Shown one piece after another: positions 22,590 through 35,275 of a stretch of 64,000 nucleotides of DNA (within the stretch, counting starts at the first letter, position 1; each line of letters opens with the position of its first letter). Under the pieces are notes generated by a model. That model was not told the origin of the DNA, ran no database searches, and saw only the letters and a list, made by a program, of their open reading frames with translations. The translations under genes and the position numbers were made by a program. The stretch covers positions 62,001 through 126,000 of the forward strand of contig JAPEVC010000002.1 of the NCBI GenBank assembly GCA_027946555.1, read 5' to 3'. Origin of the DNA: Gnomoniopsis sp. IMI 355080. Lineage: Eukaryota > Ascomycota > Sordariomycetes > Diaporthales > Gnomoniaceae.

Positions 22590-23984
22590 GCTGAAGCAAT
22601 TCCCAGTTCATTGAGGACTATCCCGGAACACCAGTTGATCACGGAACATGGGCGCACGTTCAATGCACAAATAAAGGCAGCGTCACACTGGGCAGACTAC
22701 GCGGTAATATGCGCTCCTCAACTAACCAGTCGAGTCGGACCAGAGAAGGGAAATACTTCCTCCCGAATGACGCTGTAAGCTCTCCTCGGTCTTCAACTCT
22801 TCAGCCAGCCCAAAGCTGATGGGCATGCAGATAGAGCATTCTAGACTCTATACGTCCACAAGACCTCAGCATACACATAGTCACAGGATCTGATAAAATA
22901 CTGGTCAGTCCCCCACAAGCTCGTCTGGAGGCTCGCCATGGATGATGCGCTAGGATGGGAGCTCATAAATGGAAAGGACCTCTCCAACCTGGAAGGTGCT
23001 GGTCATCGGCACTGGCACAGGCGGTTGGGCCTTTGAATTTGCTGAGTCTCACCCAGAAGCTCAGATCTTTGGCACCTACATCAGCCAAATTCAGCCGGTG
23101 TGTATGCGACCAGACTGCCACTTCGTGAGAGACGATAGCGAGCAGGCGTGGTCCTTTGGGTTTCGATTCGATGATATCCACCTGCGTATGATGTGAGTAC
23201 CGCTTTGGGGAAAAGGAGACAGTTTCAAGTGTGATGGCACTGACGATTGAGAGTGGGTTATAAGGCGACTTGCTTTTCAAATCATGAAGACATGGTCAAC
23301 AAGGTGTTTGACCACCTTCATCCAGGAGGATGGGTAGAGTATCAAGTAATTTTCTGGCCTCTGTTCAACACCACAGGTCAGATTGCAGGCCAATTATGAT
23401 ATATTCGTAGGAGTTCTCGTTAGAGGCAACAAGCGACAACACACATACGCAGTATGTACTCCGGAACGATCCTGCTTCGCATCAAGGCTTACTGAACTGG
23501 CTGAAGGAGGGTTTTTCGATGCTCGGTCGAGATATAGATGTCATTCGTAGGACAAAAAGTTGGCTGCTGAAAGCAGGCTTTGTGGATGTGGAAAAAAGGT
23601 TCTCCGTGCCGTGAGTGCAGCCGACTTCCTTTGATTGTCATACGAACCAAGCAACTGATGTGGCATTGAAGAATCACTGCGTGGAGCTCAGATCCGAAAG
23701 AGCGGGATATTGGCCGCCTGTAGGCCCAAAACTGGCTTGTTGCCATTGAACCCGCCATCAAGGCGCTGTAGGCGGCATTGCCACCCGAAGACACTGAGGC
23801 ATACATCGATGCATGTCAGGACAACCTGAAAGCTAAAGATCTCAAAATCTACCATACCTGGTTTGTGACCGAAACCCCATCCTTGCCCACACCCCGTGCT
23901 GATGGAGATGCAAGGCTAAACAATGGTGACGCCAGGTCAGTCGCGTATGGGCGAGAGCCACACCTTTCAGAGGTCAAGACTTGA
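22590..23984 (+). pseudogene. LaeA-like SAM methyltransferase relic
   Basis: Fragments in the order of a fungal TAM-type methyltransferase remain. They are SSLRTIPEHQ and EHGRTFNA (about 22605-22665), GKYFLPND (about 22750), HKLVWRLAMDD (22914 on), the SAM loop KVLVIGTGTGGWAFEFAESHPEA (about 22993-23060), DDIHLRMM before a GTGAGT donor, HPGGWVEYQ (about 23318-23345), KSWLLKAGFVDVEKRF, and a C-terminal IYHTWFVTE. Intron-like junctions with good sites persist, e.g. GTGAGT at 23611. Breaks: the HKLVWRL and KVLVIG segments are in different frames with no intron between them, and two in-frame TAG codons occur at 23721-23723 and 23769-23771, where the family has a Gln-like position. CAG-to-TAG changes explain both. 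The protein cannot be made whole, so I call a pseudogene. It may once have methylated a metabolite or regulated secondary metabolism. Confidence 0.75.
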
Positions 23985-24678
23985 AGCTCGCTCGGTGGCG
24001 GGGAATAGCATAGAGCATTATACCTGGTGTACGGTGGTTTCATTGAACGGTGAAGGCTCGCATGGAGGGTAGAAAGAGTTCCAGCAGATGAGTGTGGTAC
24101 AGCTCAGCCGTCATGCAAGTAGTCGGTCAGGGTGGGCATGACGCCACGTCATGCTCATCGAATCCGTACCAAACGAAAGTCATTTAGCGAATTCATATTT
24201 CTGTATTACAAACATAGTAGCCTATGCATCCTGAACGCCATTCTGTGCCGTGGGGGGTATAACAAGTGACCTCTTTCTTTCGCAGCAAACCATCGCGACC
24301 GCCGTGAAAGGTGCCGGCCATCCCTAATCAAAGCCAACTCTATAGCACTCGTTCATCGTGGAAAAGTCCAGCCATCTAGATCCCGCCTCATGAACTCCAT
24401 ATTTCTATTACCATGGAAATCTCGTACGCCATGCATCATCAAAAAAGAACAAGACCGACAAATAAGTAGAAGAATAGAAGACCGTCGCAGATCGACAGAG
24501 CCTGGAGAAGAGGACAAAGTTGATGTCTTCAGGGTCTTGGTGTGTACAGAAGCATTATTGGGTTCCCAGCTGCTCATGGTGAGCAATCACCATCACCTCG
24601 TTCGAGTCTCAAACCTGGAGTGTTCCTGGTACGTTCACGACGGCGTATACGCTTTTGCCGAACCCGTGGGTGGTATAC
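23985..24678. other. Intergenic region
   Basis: 3' flanks of the methyltransferase relic and the zinc-finger gene. Nothing recognisable beyond probable 3' UTR of the latter. Confidence 0.35.
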
Positions 24679-27575
24679 TCAGGCACTTTCGTGAGACAGT
24701 AGAGAGTTGCCGGGATTACTTTGAGCTCCATCGTAAGTGACGTCAGTTTGCGGGCCATTTTGTGCAGCTTGAGAAGCCAGTGCTGCATCGGCATCTCGAA
24801 TTGGAGCTTCATTCCCATCTTGAAGAGGCAATAGGTTTTCAGGGAGGAGTATAGTCGAACAGTAGCGCAGCTCTAGTGTCCGCGAAGTCATTTCGTGGAA
24901 TGGAGGGTTGAGTCTGCGTTGGACGACATCAGAGGCTAGAATGACGTTAGAATTGTCTTGCCAAGTGAACACCGACCAATCATACTAACCTTTGAGATTG
25001 ATCTGCTCAAAGTACGACTCGTATTCAGGATCCTCAGTCGTGAGCACATCATCCTCTTCTCGCACCGTCACCTTGGGTAAAGCCTTGCGAATGGTAAGGA
25101 GCATTCGCAAAAGCTCAGCAAGTTGATCCCCTTGCTTTGTGAAATCACTTGGTGGCGCCTGTAAAGGCCAATGGTCCTTCAGCTGGGGAACACGCTCCCA
25201 GATAAGGAACGCCCAGGTAGACTTCTCTACGCTGAGGAGCAGGAGCAAAATGGCGCAAAACATTGGCTTGTCGACGACAGCCCGGCCGTCCTGAAGATCA
25301 CGGCCCATGTGCATCAGAAGTTGCTTACTCGTCATTTCAGCCTTCATCTCCGCGGCGGTTGACATTTGAAGTCCAAGTACTTTATAAAGATCCTCATCCG
25401 TCTCTTTGGTGATCAATCGGGCTTTCTCTCGTGCCACAGGCGACGCTTGAACGCTGTACTTCCACTTGAGCTCGCGTTCAATTATCTCCACATACCCCCA
25501 CAAATCGAGGGACAGCTTCAGGATCCTGTTCTCACTGATAGCGGCCTGTTCAAGCGCCATGTCGAGGGTGATGCGAGAAAAGGCAGCTTCCTCCTTGCGA
25601 ACGAGTTCAGGCAGGATCTGCTCAACGTAGGTCTGCATCTTCTCGGGAAGGTCGTAGCGGGGATCGGCCATGAGGATCCGAGGAAAGACGGTTCGGTACT
25701 CCTCGCTCAGAGTCGGATCAACATACTCGCCAGCCTTGGTTGCGCGCAGAGCCTCAAAATTTAGAGTAACACCTTCGTCCGAGTGAGTAGCTTCAAGCAC
25801 CACAATCGGATAGGCGGTGTTTGAAGACTGTTGAAGTTGCTCAACCGCCCTGGAGCAGTTATGAGCCTGGACACGAGCACCGTAAAGATCCAATTTGTCG
25901 GTGAACTTGGTGCGTATGCAGCCAGTGTTCCAGATTCGGGGCGACAAAACCTTGCGACAAGTCTCACACGGGTCTCCTTGGGAGCATGTCTTCCTCAAGA
26001 TCCGACAGCGGATGCAAGCCCCAATCCTTCTTATGTTCTGGACTTCCTTCCTGCGTGGCTCAGAGAATCGGGCTCGAGAGTGGCGTCCCTTGGCACCGTT
26101 CTGATCGAGTCTGAAAACAGACCGTGTCGGAATGCCCATCATGGGTTGCATCGATGTAGGTTTGGGAGGAGTGGGATTGTTGGTCATGTACGTGAACTGA
26201 CCCCAGGGTAGTTGAGGGTTGCCCGCAGACGTGTCCGAGGATAAATGCGATTGATCGTCTGCGGCTGTGGCACTGTTGCTCACAGACGAGACAACGAAGG
26301 TTGACTCGGCAGCTGCAAGCTTGGCGGCGTCAGATGGCGAGATAGGAGCCGGCGAGCGATTCTCTGCTGCGGCACGTTCCATGATTATTGGCGTCGTCGA
26401 TGCGGTGTCCTTTTGTACTGTAGATGATGTGTCACCACCAACTACTACCTTACTCGCCTTCTCCGAGTCCACGGAGCCTATGGCACGCGCTAGTTGTTCA
26501 CCAAGATTTCCTGCCAGATTGCCCGTGAGATTGTTAAACAGCGTGGGGTCCAACATGGTTGCTGAATTGAGTTGAGCCGCAGCAGCAGCGGCAACATCCA
26601 AGTTGCGTGCCTCGTCAGTAACTTCTGGATTTTCTCTTGGAGTGTGAGGCTGATCGGCGTTGCTCTGATGCTCCGTCTCCAGGGCGCCTGTCAGAGGCGT
26701 TAGATCTTGCATGGCCACATCCCAACTGGAAAGTCTGCCACGGCCATTCTGACCAACGAACTGACCTTGCTTGTCTTCGGACTGGTCTTTTTGTGAAGTT
26801 GACTGGGGGCTGTTCAGAGCAAAGTGGTCCTGAACGGGGTACTGGTCGGCTGAGCCTGTCGAAGTCATCTCACCCGACATCAAGTCTGCACCGGGGAAGG
26901 CATGCTGAGATTGGACTCCGTCCTCTCCATGCTCGTTCAGGTGGGTAATTTGCTGTCTGGATACCTCAGCCAGAGTCTCGAGAGGAGTCCAGCTTTGTTG
27001 AGATTGGAGGAGTGAGAGATCTAGGGGAGGCATTTGAGCCTGGTTTTGTTGGAATTGCTGCTGGGCGTGTTGAGTCTCCTGCAGCTGCTGCCGCGACTGA
27101 TGAGACCGTGGAGTTCGTGTGGCATTTATACCATTGAGGGCCAAACAAGCGTTGATGCGTTGGGATTGGCTGATCATAGTACACCGCTTGGTGAGGTGGT
27201 TTGTCAGACTGTCGAAGCGTCCCTTTGGGAATTGCTCTCCACATAATTTGCACGTCTGAGGATAGCTGAAAAGACGGTATCAGTAAAAAAAGACGAGACA
27301 AAACCAAGCTTCTGGATATATGTAAATGAAAGAGATCCCCTGAGCAACCCGAGAATGCGCGCGAGCAAGGATGGATGGTCCGTGGAGAAATATAGAAGCT
27401 TTGGAGGGTCCCTTCCAAGCGAGCCCGCCTGTAAAAGCCCCACAAGCTGGACGTGTCAAAGGCTCCCAGAGTGAGCAGAATGAGGGTGCAATAGAACTCA
27501 CCGGTTGGAATTGTCCTCCAACTTTGGCCCTCGGTGGAAATACTCCTGAATGACGACATTGGGTCGGCGGCCCAT
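24679..27575 (-). CDS. Fungal transcription factor with N-terminal CxxC..H..C finger and central Zn2Cys6-like cluster
   Basis: Three exons, 27575-27502, 27265-24990 and 24935-24679, give 868 residues; introns are 236 and 54 nt with GTGAGT/TTCAG and GTTAGT/TCTAG sites. Splicing in exon 1 yields the family start MGRRPNVVIQEYF and the finger CKLCGEQFPKGR..LTNHLTKRC (about 30-53), a zinc knuckle-like motif I associate with a group of fungal regulators. A Gln-rich segment (about 85-110) and long Ser/Thr/Asp/Gln-rich linker follow. At about 437-475 lies a cluster CIRCRILRKTCSQGDPCETC with a later CIRTK, spaced like a Zn(II)2Cys6 DNA-binding domain. The C-terminal half is helical, with no catalytic motif. 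A nuclear DNA-binding regulator is likely; target genes unknown. The neighbouring SDR gene starts 1.1 kb away in divergent orientation. Confidence 0.82.
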
Positions 27576-28674
27576 GACGAGTGGCGTCAACTGCCCCAAG
27601 ACAGCTTCGGTGTTTCAAGCGCTGTTTGTGGAGTGGATGGTCTTGCCCAGTGAGCTTGTCGTCGTTGTCGTCGTCGTCGCCGTCGTCAAAAGTGAGTACC
27701 GGTTGCTTGGAAAAAATCTGCCGGCGCAAAATTGACACCGCCTTTTGTCTCAATGGAAAGCGTTGCAGCTAGTGGAAAGGCGGTCGGACTTGGATGGGTC
27801 CGAGGTAAGGTTTTGGAGATCATGAATGGCCAGTCGATGGTAAAGCGTTGGTCCGAGGCTCCCAACTCAAAGACTGTAGGCCCCTCTGAGCACGGGCCAT
27901 ATGTTTTCGCGCATAGGCAGTGCTTCCCTGCACATGTCGCGTGAATAGTTACGTAAGCATACATTTTGGGATGCTTCCGGTTTCCACACTATAACACTTT
28001 GTTTGCTTTTTATATAATAATTGCTGACATTTGGCTTTTGCTATTCTAGGTGGTGCCAAGGAACACTGTGACAGATATCGGATGTTTTGAGCCTGATGGA
28101 GGTCCCGGGTTTTAAGTCTATCATCTGCTTGCCCCTGACTTACATACTATATACCTAGGTACGCTCTTGTACTTGAGGAGGGTGCTCCTCGCACATGGAT
28201 TCCAACCATTTTGAAAGACCTCGAAGTCGTGTTGATCCATACTTTCGCAGAGACCCGGCATTCCGGGCTATACAGGTTGGCCAAATTGTCAGTATGCTTC
28301 ATTCCGACCCCAAACCCCAATCCGTGACAAGGATCACATATAATTCAACCTCTCAATCTTCCCTCAAGATTGGATGCCCCATGAACTGCAAGGGACTACC
28401 TGTACAATTAGTTTCTAACAGCCGAGTCACCCTTTCACACCTGCATCCTGGAAACACCCGAAGGCCCTGCAGCACGTCACATCGCCAGTACGAGAGGATC
28501 GTCAGAGCTTATTATCTCCGATGCACCCCCACAGCTTGCGGATCTCATATTCACATGTGATGAGAGCCCTTCATGTAGTTTTGTAGTGATGTGTAAAACA
28601 GAACGGCCAAGGACACACCATCACAAACATCCAGACTACGTCGTGTTCAAAGACCTCACTTATGTACCACCATA
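27576..28674. promoter_or_regulatory. Divergent intergenic region between zinc-finger regulator and SDR
   Basis: About 1.1 kb. A GTC trinucleotide microsatellite (about 27657-27688) lies just upstream of the regulator, and an exact TACCTAGGTA is at 28152-28161. A 121-codon frame with ATG at 28195 lacks any motif and is not called. Confidence 0.4.
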
Positions 28675-29664
28675 ATGTCTAAAGCATCGACGTCCTCCCA
28701 GCGGCCCCGTCCAAGATTCTACCCTTCCCCGCTCCCCATCCTCGTAATCACAGGCGCAGGCGGTATCGGCCACGCCGTGGCCCGACGTCTCGGCACGGGA
28801 CACCACATCCTCCTTGCGCATCACCGCGAGCATCAACTTAACAAAAGCGCTCATCAACTTCGCAAGGAAGGCTACATCGTCACCTCATGCTTCTGCGATG
28901 TATCTTCCCTTCCATCAGTCCGGGCCATGGCCACTGCTGCCTCTAGCCTCGGCCGCGTCGCCGCCGTCGTGCACACGGCCGGATGCTCCACAGCGACAAC
29001 GGGAGACGCCATTGCGCAAATTATGCAGACGAATTTACTGGGTACGGCTCACGTGATTGATGCGTTTGCCGAGATCGTCGAGCCCGGGGCAAGGGTCGTG
29101 TGTATTGCTTCCATGGCAGCGTGGCATCCGCTGGCGACTGATGTGGTCAGCCCAGAGCTGGAGAAGCACATGGGGACGGCGCCGGTGGACAAGTTGCTCG
29201 ATCATCCGGACCTTTCTGCCAAGGCATTCGGATTGGCGCCTAGTCCGGCAGGCATGGCGTATGTGTTTGCAAAGAAGGGAAATGTATTGAGAGTGAAGGC
29301 CAATGCGAGGCGGTATGGGGAAAGGGGCGCCACGATCAACACTGTCAGTCCTGGTGTGGTGATGACGCCAATGGTCATCAACGAGTTGAAGACAGACGAT
29401 GCACAGGTCATGGCGGAGGATGTTGCCAACAGTGCGGCTGCGAGGTGGGGGAGTCCGGTGGATATTGCGAATGTCGTGGCTTTCTTGTGTGGAAATGATG
29501 CGGCTTATATTTCTGGGACTGATATTCTAGTGGATGGGGGAACCAGTGCGTCGATGCATGCGAGATTGCTTTGGGACATGCCTTCGGTGGGAGAACGACC
29601 AATCTCTGAGATATCAGACAAGAACGGAAGGTCGAGCAATGGTACAAAAACACCACTAAGATGA
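28675..29664 (+). CDS. Short-chain dehydrogenase/reductase
   Basis: Single-exon gene of 329 residues. It has the Rossmann NAD(P) loop ITGAGGIGHAV near residue 25, a CDVSS acidic-strand end, NLLGTAHVI in the NxxG region, SMAAW carrying the catalytic Ser, and YVFAKKG as the YxxxK pair, followed by INTVSPGVVMTPM and a C-terminal SGTDILVDGG. It is longer than a classic SDR (about 250) because of an N-terminal extension, an insert between the catalytic Ser and Tyr (ATDVVSPELEKHM region) and a C-terminal tail. Substrate unknown. An NAD(P)-dependent oxidation or reduction of a small molecule is expected. Convergent with SEC5, 113 bp apart. Confidence 0.92.
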   Translation: MSKASTSSQRPRPRFYPSPLPILVITGAGGIGHAVARRLGTGHHILLAHHREHQLNKSAHQLRKEGYIVTSCFCDVSSLPSVRAMATAASSLGRVAAVVHTAGCSTATTGDAIAQIMQTNLLGTAHVIDAFAEIVEPGARVVCIASMAAWHPLATDVVSPELEKHMGTAPVDKLLDHPDLSAKAFGLAPSPAGMAYVFAKKGNVLRVKANARRYGERGATINTVSPGVVMTPMVINELKTDDAQVMAEDVANSAAARWGSPVDIANVVAFLCGNDAAYISGTDILVDGGTSASMHARLLWDMPSVGERPISEISDKNGRSSNGTKTPLR

Positions 29665-29777
29665 TAACCTCGGCGGTAGTCTGCATTATTCATGCTTTGT
29701 CTGGCATTAAAGGGTTTCGAATTGAAATACCACGTCAACCACCAGCGCCCAGGTGATCCTCATGCCATTTAAATGCA

Positions 29778-32700
29778 TCAGAACGATCCAGCCATACTCG
29801 CAGCAGTAGAGATACTGCTGTTATCCGCCCTACTCGCCGCCCCGCCTGGCATCGCCTCTCTCCTCCTGGGTTTCTTGAAACACGCGAATTCGCTCTTGCT
29901 TGCCTCTCGAAGCTTTTTGAGGACACTCCTCATCTCAGAAAGCTCAGACTGAAGTTTCGCTCGCGCGTCATTATCGGTCCGCGTGTCGAGCTCCTGGTAA
30001 ATTATCGTCTGAGTCTCGGAAGATCGTTCCGTCATGTACTGAGAGAGTGTCTGCGCGACAAACTCCACGTCGATGGTCGCTTGCATTAGCGCAGAGAGGT
30101 TATATTTTGGCCGACTCCTGAAGGCTTCGAGGAGCTCTTTGGACGCTTGCTCCAGCAGGTAAGATAGAACCTGGCTAGTGAGGGTAGCCGCGGTCGTAGA
30201 GACTTGAGAGTGTACGAGTACCAGATTGAGCAGGACCTCGTAAACGTAAGGTCTTACCTCACTTGGCTTGTCGTTGGCGTCGGTAGGTGCCCAGTCTGCA
30301 GCCGTGATGCCTTGGCGGATGCAAGTCCGCAAAGACTCTATGTATGGCCTGGTGTAAGACTGGAATAAACGCGCATCGATCTGTCCCAAGACATCCCTAA
30401 TTTTCTTTTCCTCATCCGTCAATTGAACGGAGAAGGCATTCTCAAATTGAGAATTCAGCCCGGGTACGACTTCAGCTCGGAGCGATTGTAAGTTGCTTAA
30501 TGTCAGCAACATGCGCACGTTCTGTAAAACCAGTCAGTTTTCGCCTTTTGTCATAAACTCTATAAGGTGAACTTACCCTGTCGGTGGCATTTATGGTCGA
30601 CGCGCCTCCCATACTGGAAATGCGCGAGCTGCCTCCGTTGATTACGACAAAGCCCTCCTCGGTAGTCCACTCGTCATCCGACTTCTTGGTAGAACGCTCT
30701 GCATTCTCAACCATGCCACTTAGTGCTTTATACAGTGTCGTGACATATTGACTGCGGACGGTCTGCTGAAGTTTAGACGGGGGCGCTTGGACGATATCTC
30801 CAGCCCCAGGTTTCGACATCGCATCCGAGATGTACAGAATTTGTTGCATACCTGTGAGCAGGGCGCTCTCAAATGCTTTGAAGCTCGCAGGCATTTTGGT
30901 GACATCCTTCCTCTCGGGAGACCTGCTCCAGTCCTCAACATACTTGATATTCTCCGCATCCTTGTTCCACGCTGCGCATACGGCAGTGACGCATCGATCC
31001 CTGGCAGAGCCAACAAGGGCTCTCAGTCGATCCGCCACAACACCATCCCCACGAGCTACGGGGGCCAGGCTAGCCATATCACAAGCCCCTGACCCAACCA
31101 AAGCAAGCGCCTTGGATAAATAGTGGGCTCCACTGACCGAATTCGACCAAGGCGGCCAGAATGCGAACTTTTCCCAAGCCTCACCCCGCTTAGGAGATGG
31201 CGGTGGAATACTGCTGGGATCAAAGTCCATGCGAGGGATCCGAAGAGTGTTGGGCGTGAGAGCACCGCCACCACCGAGAGACGCAGTCAAAGGCGTGCTG
31301 GGCGTCGTCGGCATGGGCGATACGAGCATGGACAGGTCATCGGGAGGCGGGCCTGAAAAAAACAAAAAGATATGCTCCCGGATGATGTCAACAAGTTCTA
31401 CCGTTCCTTTTTCCAGGTCGGTCACCCCTTGCGCGCTCAAGTCGTGGTGCTTGAGCGACTCTCCATTGTATCCAGTCGGCAAAGACTTTTGCGTCCGCCC
31501 TTCCAAAAAGCCTTGCACCGTCTGCCAGAATTCCACCAGCTCACCAACGATGCCCTGAGAGGAGAGCATATTAGTCATGAATGTGACAATCTTCTCCCAT
31601 AATTCCACAACGTCGGCTGAATCAAATGAGTGCGACCGGCTCTCTATCGACTGTCGCGCAATGGACTTGAGATGATTCGCAATCGTCTGAGGGCCGGGTT
31701 TGTCGGAATTAGCAATCCGCCGTCTGGCCACCTCGATCTCTATCTTTGTCCGATCTGCTGTTGCTGCGACCTTGGCCTTGAGGTAGTCGTACCGGCTCAG
31801 AAGCCATATCCATATGGGGTTCTCGTCCACACCGAGCTCAAGCAATAAGCTGATAATTTCAATGTGCTGATCTTGTCGTGAATTTGTTTCTGACTTTGGT
31901 GCTGTGTGGAGGTTGATGAGCTTTTTCCACATATCCCGTTTGAATGCTTCAATCTGTTCGTGAACGTCATGCCACATGCGAGCGGCCAGGAGAATCCTGT
32001 ACAACTGGTTATCAGGCAGCTTCTCCGAGCCCGTCTGAGCCAATTTTCGAGCTTCATCGGCGAAAAGCCGAGCCTTGTTGTACTCTTCGACAAGTGCCTC
32101 ATGGTCTTTTCGCTTGATACTCTCCGCGATTGCTGAACTTGTCTCGACATACTCCTGATGCTTCTCAAGAGTAGCAGCCACCACTTTGAGATTCTCTTCC
32201 TTGTCTCGGCCGCCCAGAGCCGGGCCCCATACTTCCTCCGCCTTTGCGGAAACTTCAAGTAGCGGGCCCTTTATTCCCGAGACACCATACTCGCTCTCTT
32301 TGATCAAAGCATTCTTCTTTCTAGGGTCAGGCGCCATAGGGCTTGGCAAAGCCACCCCACTGCTATTGCGAAAGCTGCTCCTACTGGTGTGCCTGCTATG
32401 TGCGCGGGCGCGAGTGGAAGGGGGGTTCGGATCGACACCACGGTATTTCATCTCTTTGTAGACATTGTCGATGGTTGCTTTCGCACGCACAAATCGTTCG
32501 AAGTTGGACTCGACAAGTACTTTGAGTGACGCACTCTTCTGATCAATCGACTGAGACAGGATGTCAAGTCCGTTCAGTAGGGATTGTGTATCGGCCGTCG
32601 CATGCAGTTGGGAAAGGAACAAGGCCGGGGAGAAGGTTGTCGAGGACATGAGGAAGCGTTGTCCTAATATTTTCACAGCGTAAGCATACGATCACATGAG

Positions 32701-33042
32701 CACAGAGATGAATAGCATACGTAACCTGGGATCCTCTTGTACGGGCACGCCGAGCTGCTTCAAAGTCCTCACGACGCTGTCCGTAGTGCCCAAAGGATCC
32801 GGTTCATCCTTCTGCACGATGTTTCCAACACCATTGGACGACTTCTGGTGTCCTGGCATCATGCTATTCCTATTGCTAACTGCCTTTTCCAGGGCCTGAT
32901 ACCGCGACTTGCGCCGATTGGCCTTCAGCTTCATGTCCTCGTCTTCGGAGACATCACTGTTGTCCTTCTCGGTCGGCCATTCGACTGGATACGGATTCGA
33001 CAGCTGGTAGAAGTCCAGCACGTTTCTTTCGAAGTCAGCCAT
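29778..33042 (-). CDS. SEC5: Exocyst complex subunit Sec5
   Basis: Three exons, 33042-32721, 32663-30577 and 30521-29778, give 1050 residues. Introns of 57 and 55 nt join RLR|QRFLMSSTTFSP and NATDR|NVRMLLTLSN. The start is the MADFERN Met at 33042; upstream in-frame codons contain no ATG. Features typical of Sec5/EXOC2 are the DPLG..SVVR segment before FSPALFLSQLH, the coiled-coil FERFVRAKATIDNVYKEMKYRG near the N-terminus, and long helical rods with a C-terminal NLVLVHSQVS region. Sec5 is part of the octameric exocyst, which tethers Golgi-derived vesicles to the plasma membrane at growing hyphal tips. Low-complexity Ser/Arg and Pro linkers interrupt the rods. Confidence 0.95.
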
Positions 33043-35275
33043 TCCGGGCAGTGCGCATTGAGGAGCCACTAATTAGCGAGGATTCAGGGCGATTATTAGG
33101 TGTAAAGGTCGGTGTTATGATTGCAAGGAGTTTCACATGTCCAGGACATTGCTGTCGTCGCAGGGAGTGCACAGACCATGTGCGGCTTTGTCAGCAAGAT
33201 TCTGACCAGGGAGCTGACTACCATACTATGGTACTTAGGTACCTACCTAAGTACCTAGGTGGGTACTCGATATTAAATCATACAAAGAAGAAGACACAAG
33301 ATTCATCTACCTACAAGTAGTTGATCATTCCAAGCCATAATATCTTTCAAGATGAAGAACTTGATACGAAGGATTCGTCGTGGTCAGACTCTAAAGCAAG
33401 GTACGGAGGTTCACTCTCCAGAGTTTAATTCTTTTGTGTTTAGCAAGTCTGTGAATTATACCCGTTGAATCATATATCATCATTCACAGATCAAACCTAG
33501 CCTTACGATAGGGCATCAGCCTCTTATGATAGAGTTCCTCAATTGTATAAATTATTTTGGATGATCAGACAAATGCCAACAGGCCTCCATGCAGCAAGCC
33601 TTTCCATAGTTTTCAGCGAAACGTGCCTAGGTAACGTTACCGTGACACAATGTAAAAGAGGGTCACGATATTCGTGGAACTCTGGGGGGATGCGATTTGT
33701 TTTTCATTGAGATAAATAATTTGATGGTCAATAGCAGTGACCGACGGCCCTTTTCATTCATCCGTCAGATTTCGTTGGCCGTTCCTCCCGTGCTCACGAC
33801 GGCATACATCATGGCTGCTTGCTAACTACTCAAGGTGACTTATAACGTTAGCCCGATGACATCCAGAAACCTGGATCGCGCTACGTAAACAGACCGGTTG
33901 ACCAATAGCACCCTCCAGCTTCCTAGGACATTTCCGAGTCTCGGGGTCTGGCCTGAGTCATTTAATTGCGTTAGCTGAAGTTGCTGTCCATTTTGAGTAC
34001 ATAAACTGGGATCTCAATCGACAGTCATCCACATCAAGCCGGATTGATAATAACGACGGGGGCGAGACGTGGGCAGTTGCTCCACGGAGTCCAGCCCTGG
34101 TGCGTTGATGAGGTCTGGGGTTTGTGTATTGTAATAACTGTACCCGGATTCTTGACGGGGGAAGGCTGGTGGATAGATGTCCTTCGGAATAAGGGCTCAT
34201 CCCAGTTCACGTATCATCCGAAAGCAAGCATGAGAAGCGACCATAGGACTGACAGCTCATTCCAGGACCTCATGCAGTAGACTACGCAAGATATGGGCAA
34301 AGCGGCTAGCGCGGTTTCTTTCAAAGGCGAGTCCTATACGACCTCGGTGCCTCAGTCCATGTGCTGCACGACCTGCTGAGTCTGGATCATCAGAAAACCG
34401 CTGGGTTCCATTTGGAATAGAGCTGAGTCTGCCTCGAGATTGGCGTTGCCAGTTTGCCTGTATCATAGTTACGAAACGAGCGAAAAGTTTCCGGGCTTTG
34501 TTACCCTTACAAGAAATCAAAGGGTCTAGTATGGCAATTTTCTGAAGAGCCACCCACACGGGCGCTAGAACTGACCGCGGTATTCTTTTACGAGATCTGC
34601 CGTATTTCCGGAAGCTTATTACCTTTGGACTACGTCGCGTTCTTTCGCTGTGTCCTCTCTGCCTAGGTTGCTAGATTTTTTTGTCTCATATTATATGACA
34701 AAATAAACATAGGACCTGAGACAGTCTGCCAAAGCCAAAGACATGCATTCTGCATTTCGATATGCCTTCCCGGACATCCCACTTGGGCTTTTTCCAACCG
34801 ATCCGGTGCCGGCAAATATCTAGCAGATATGCTGGGCCACCTGCAAATGACCAAAGAATTGTTACCAACTACTGCGAGCTTCCCTGCACCCGACGAAAGA
34901 AGACTGGACAACAATAATTTCGAAGTCCCACTTGCGACTCAGACACGGTCCGCGTGCGAAATGCATTAGTTTGCCCAATTTTGAAAAGTGATGCGAGTGT
35001 GTGGGATGAAAGTCTGCGTCGGATCGACATCCAGGCACAGCTTCATGAGCACTCGGTTCCACGCGCATAATTGTTTCGGTGTCCGGTCAGTTTGACCGAA
35101 TACCATGAGGGATTAGTAAAGGAATTTGGCCTCCTTGTCAGAGTATTTATATGGCGTCTTGCCCGTTTTCACTGTACCTGATTTCAGGACAATGGCAATC
35201 CCGAGGTCATTTCAATGAGCGTTTTGTGGTAGATTCGTGCCTTTGCTTTACTAACCTTGCTTTCCTTCCCGAAAA
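33043..35275. other. Long intergenic region
   Basis: About 2.2 kb. An inverted repeat with 12-bp arms is at 33230-33255, overlapping a near match to TACCTAGGTA (33252-33261). A short ATG frame at 33351 ends in a GTACGG donor-like site without an obvious second exon. The rest is AT-rich with no recognisable gene. Confidence 0.35.
33230..33255. repeat. Perfect inverted repeat, 12-bp arms
   Basis: Arms 33230-33241 and 33244-33255 are exact reverse complements around a 2-base CC centre. It lies upstream of SEC5. Confidence 0.85.

Noticed and set aside
28195..28560. 121-codon frame with ATG upstream of the SDR
   Set aside because: No motif, no protein-like pattern; lies in promoter DNA.
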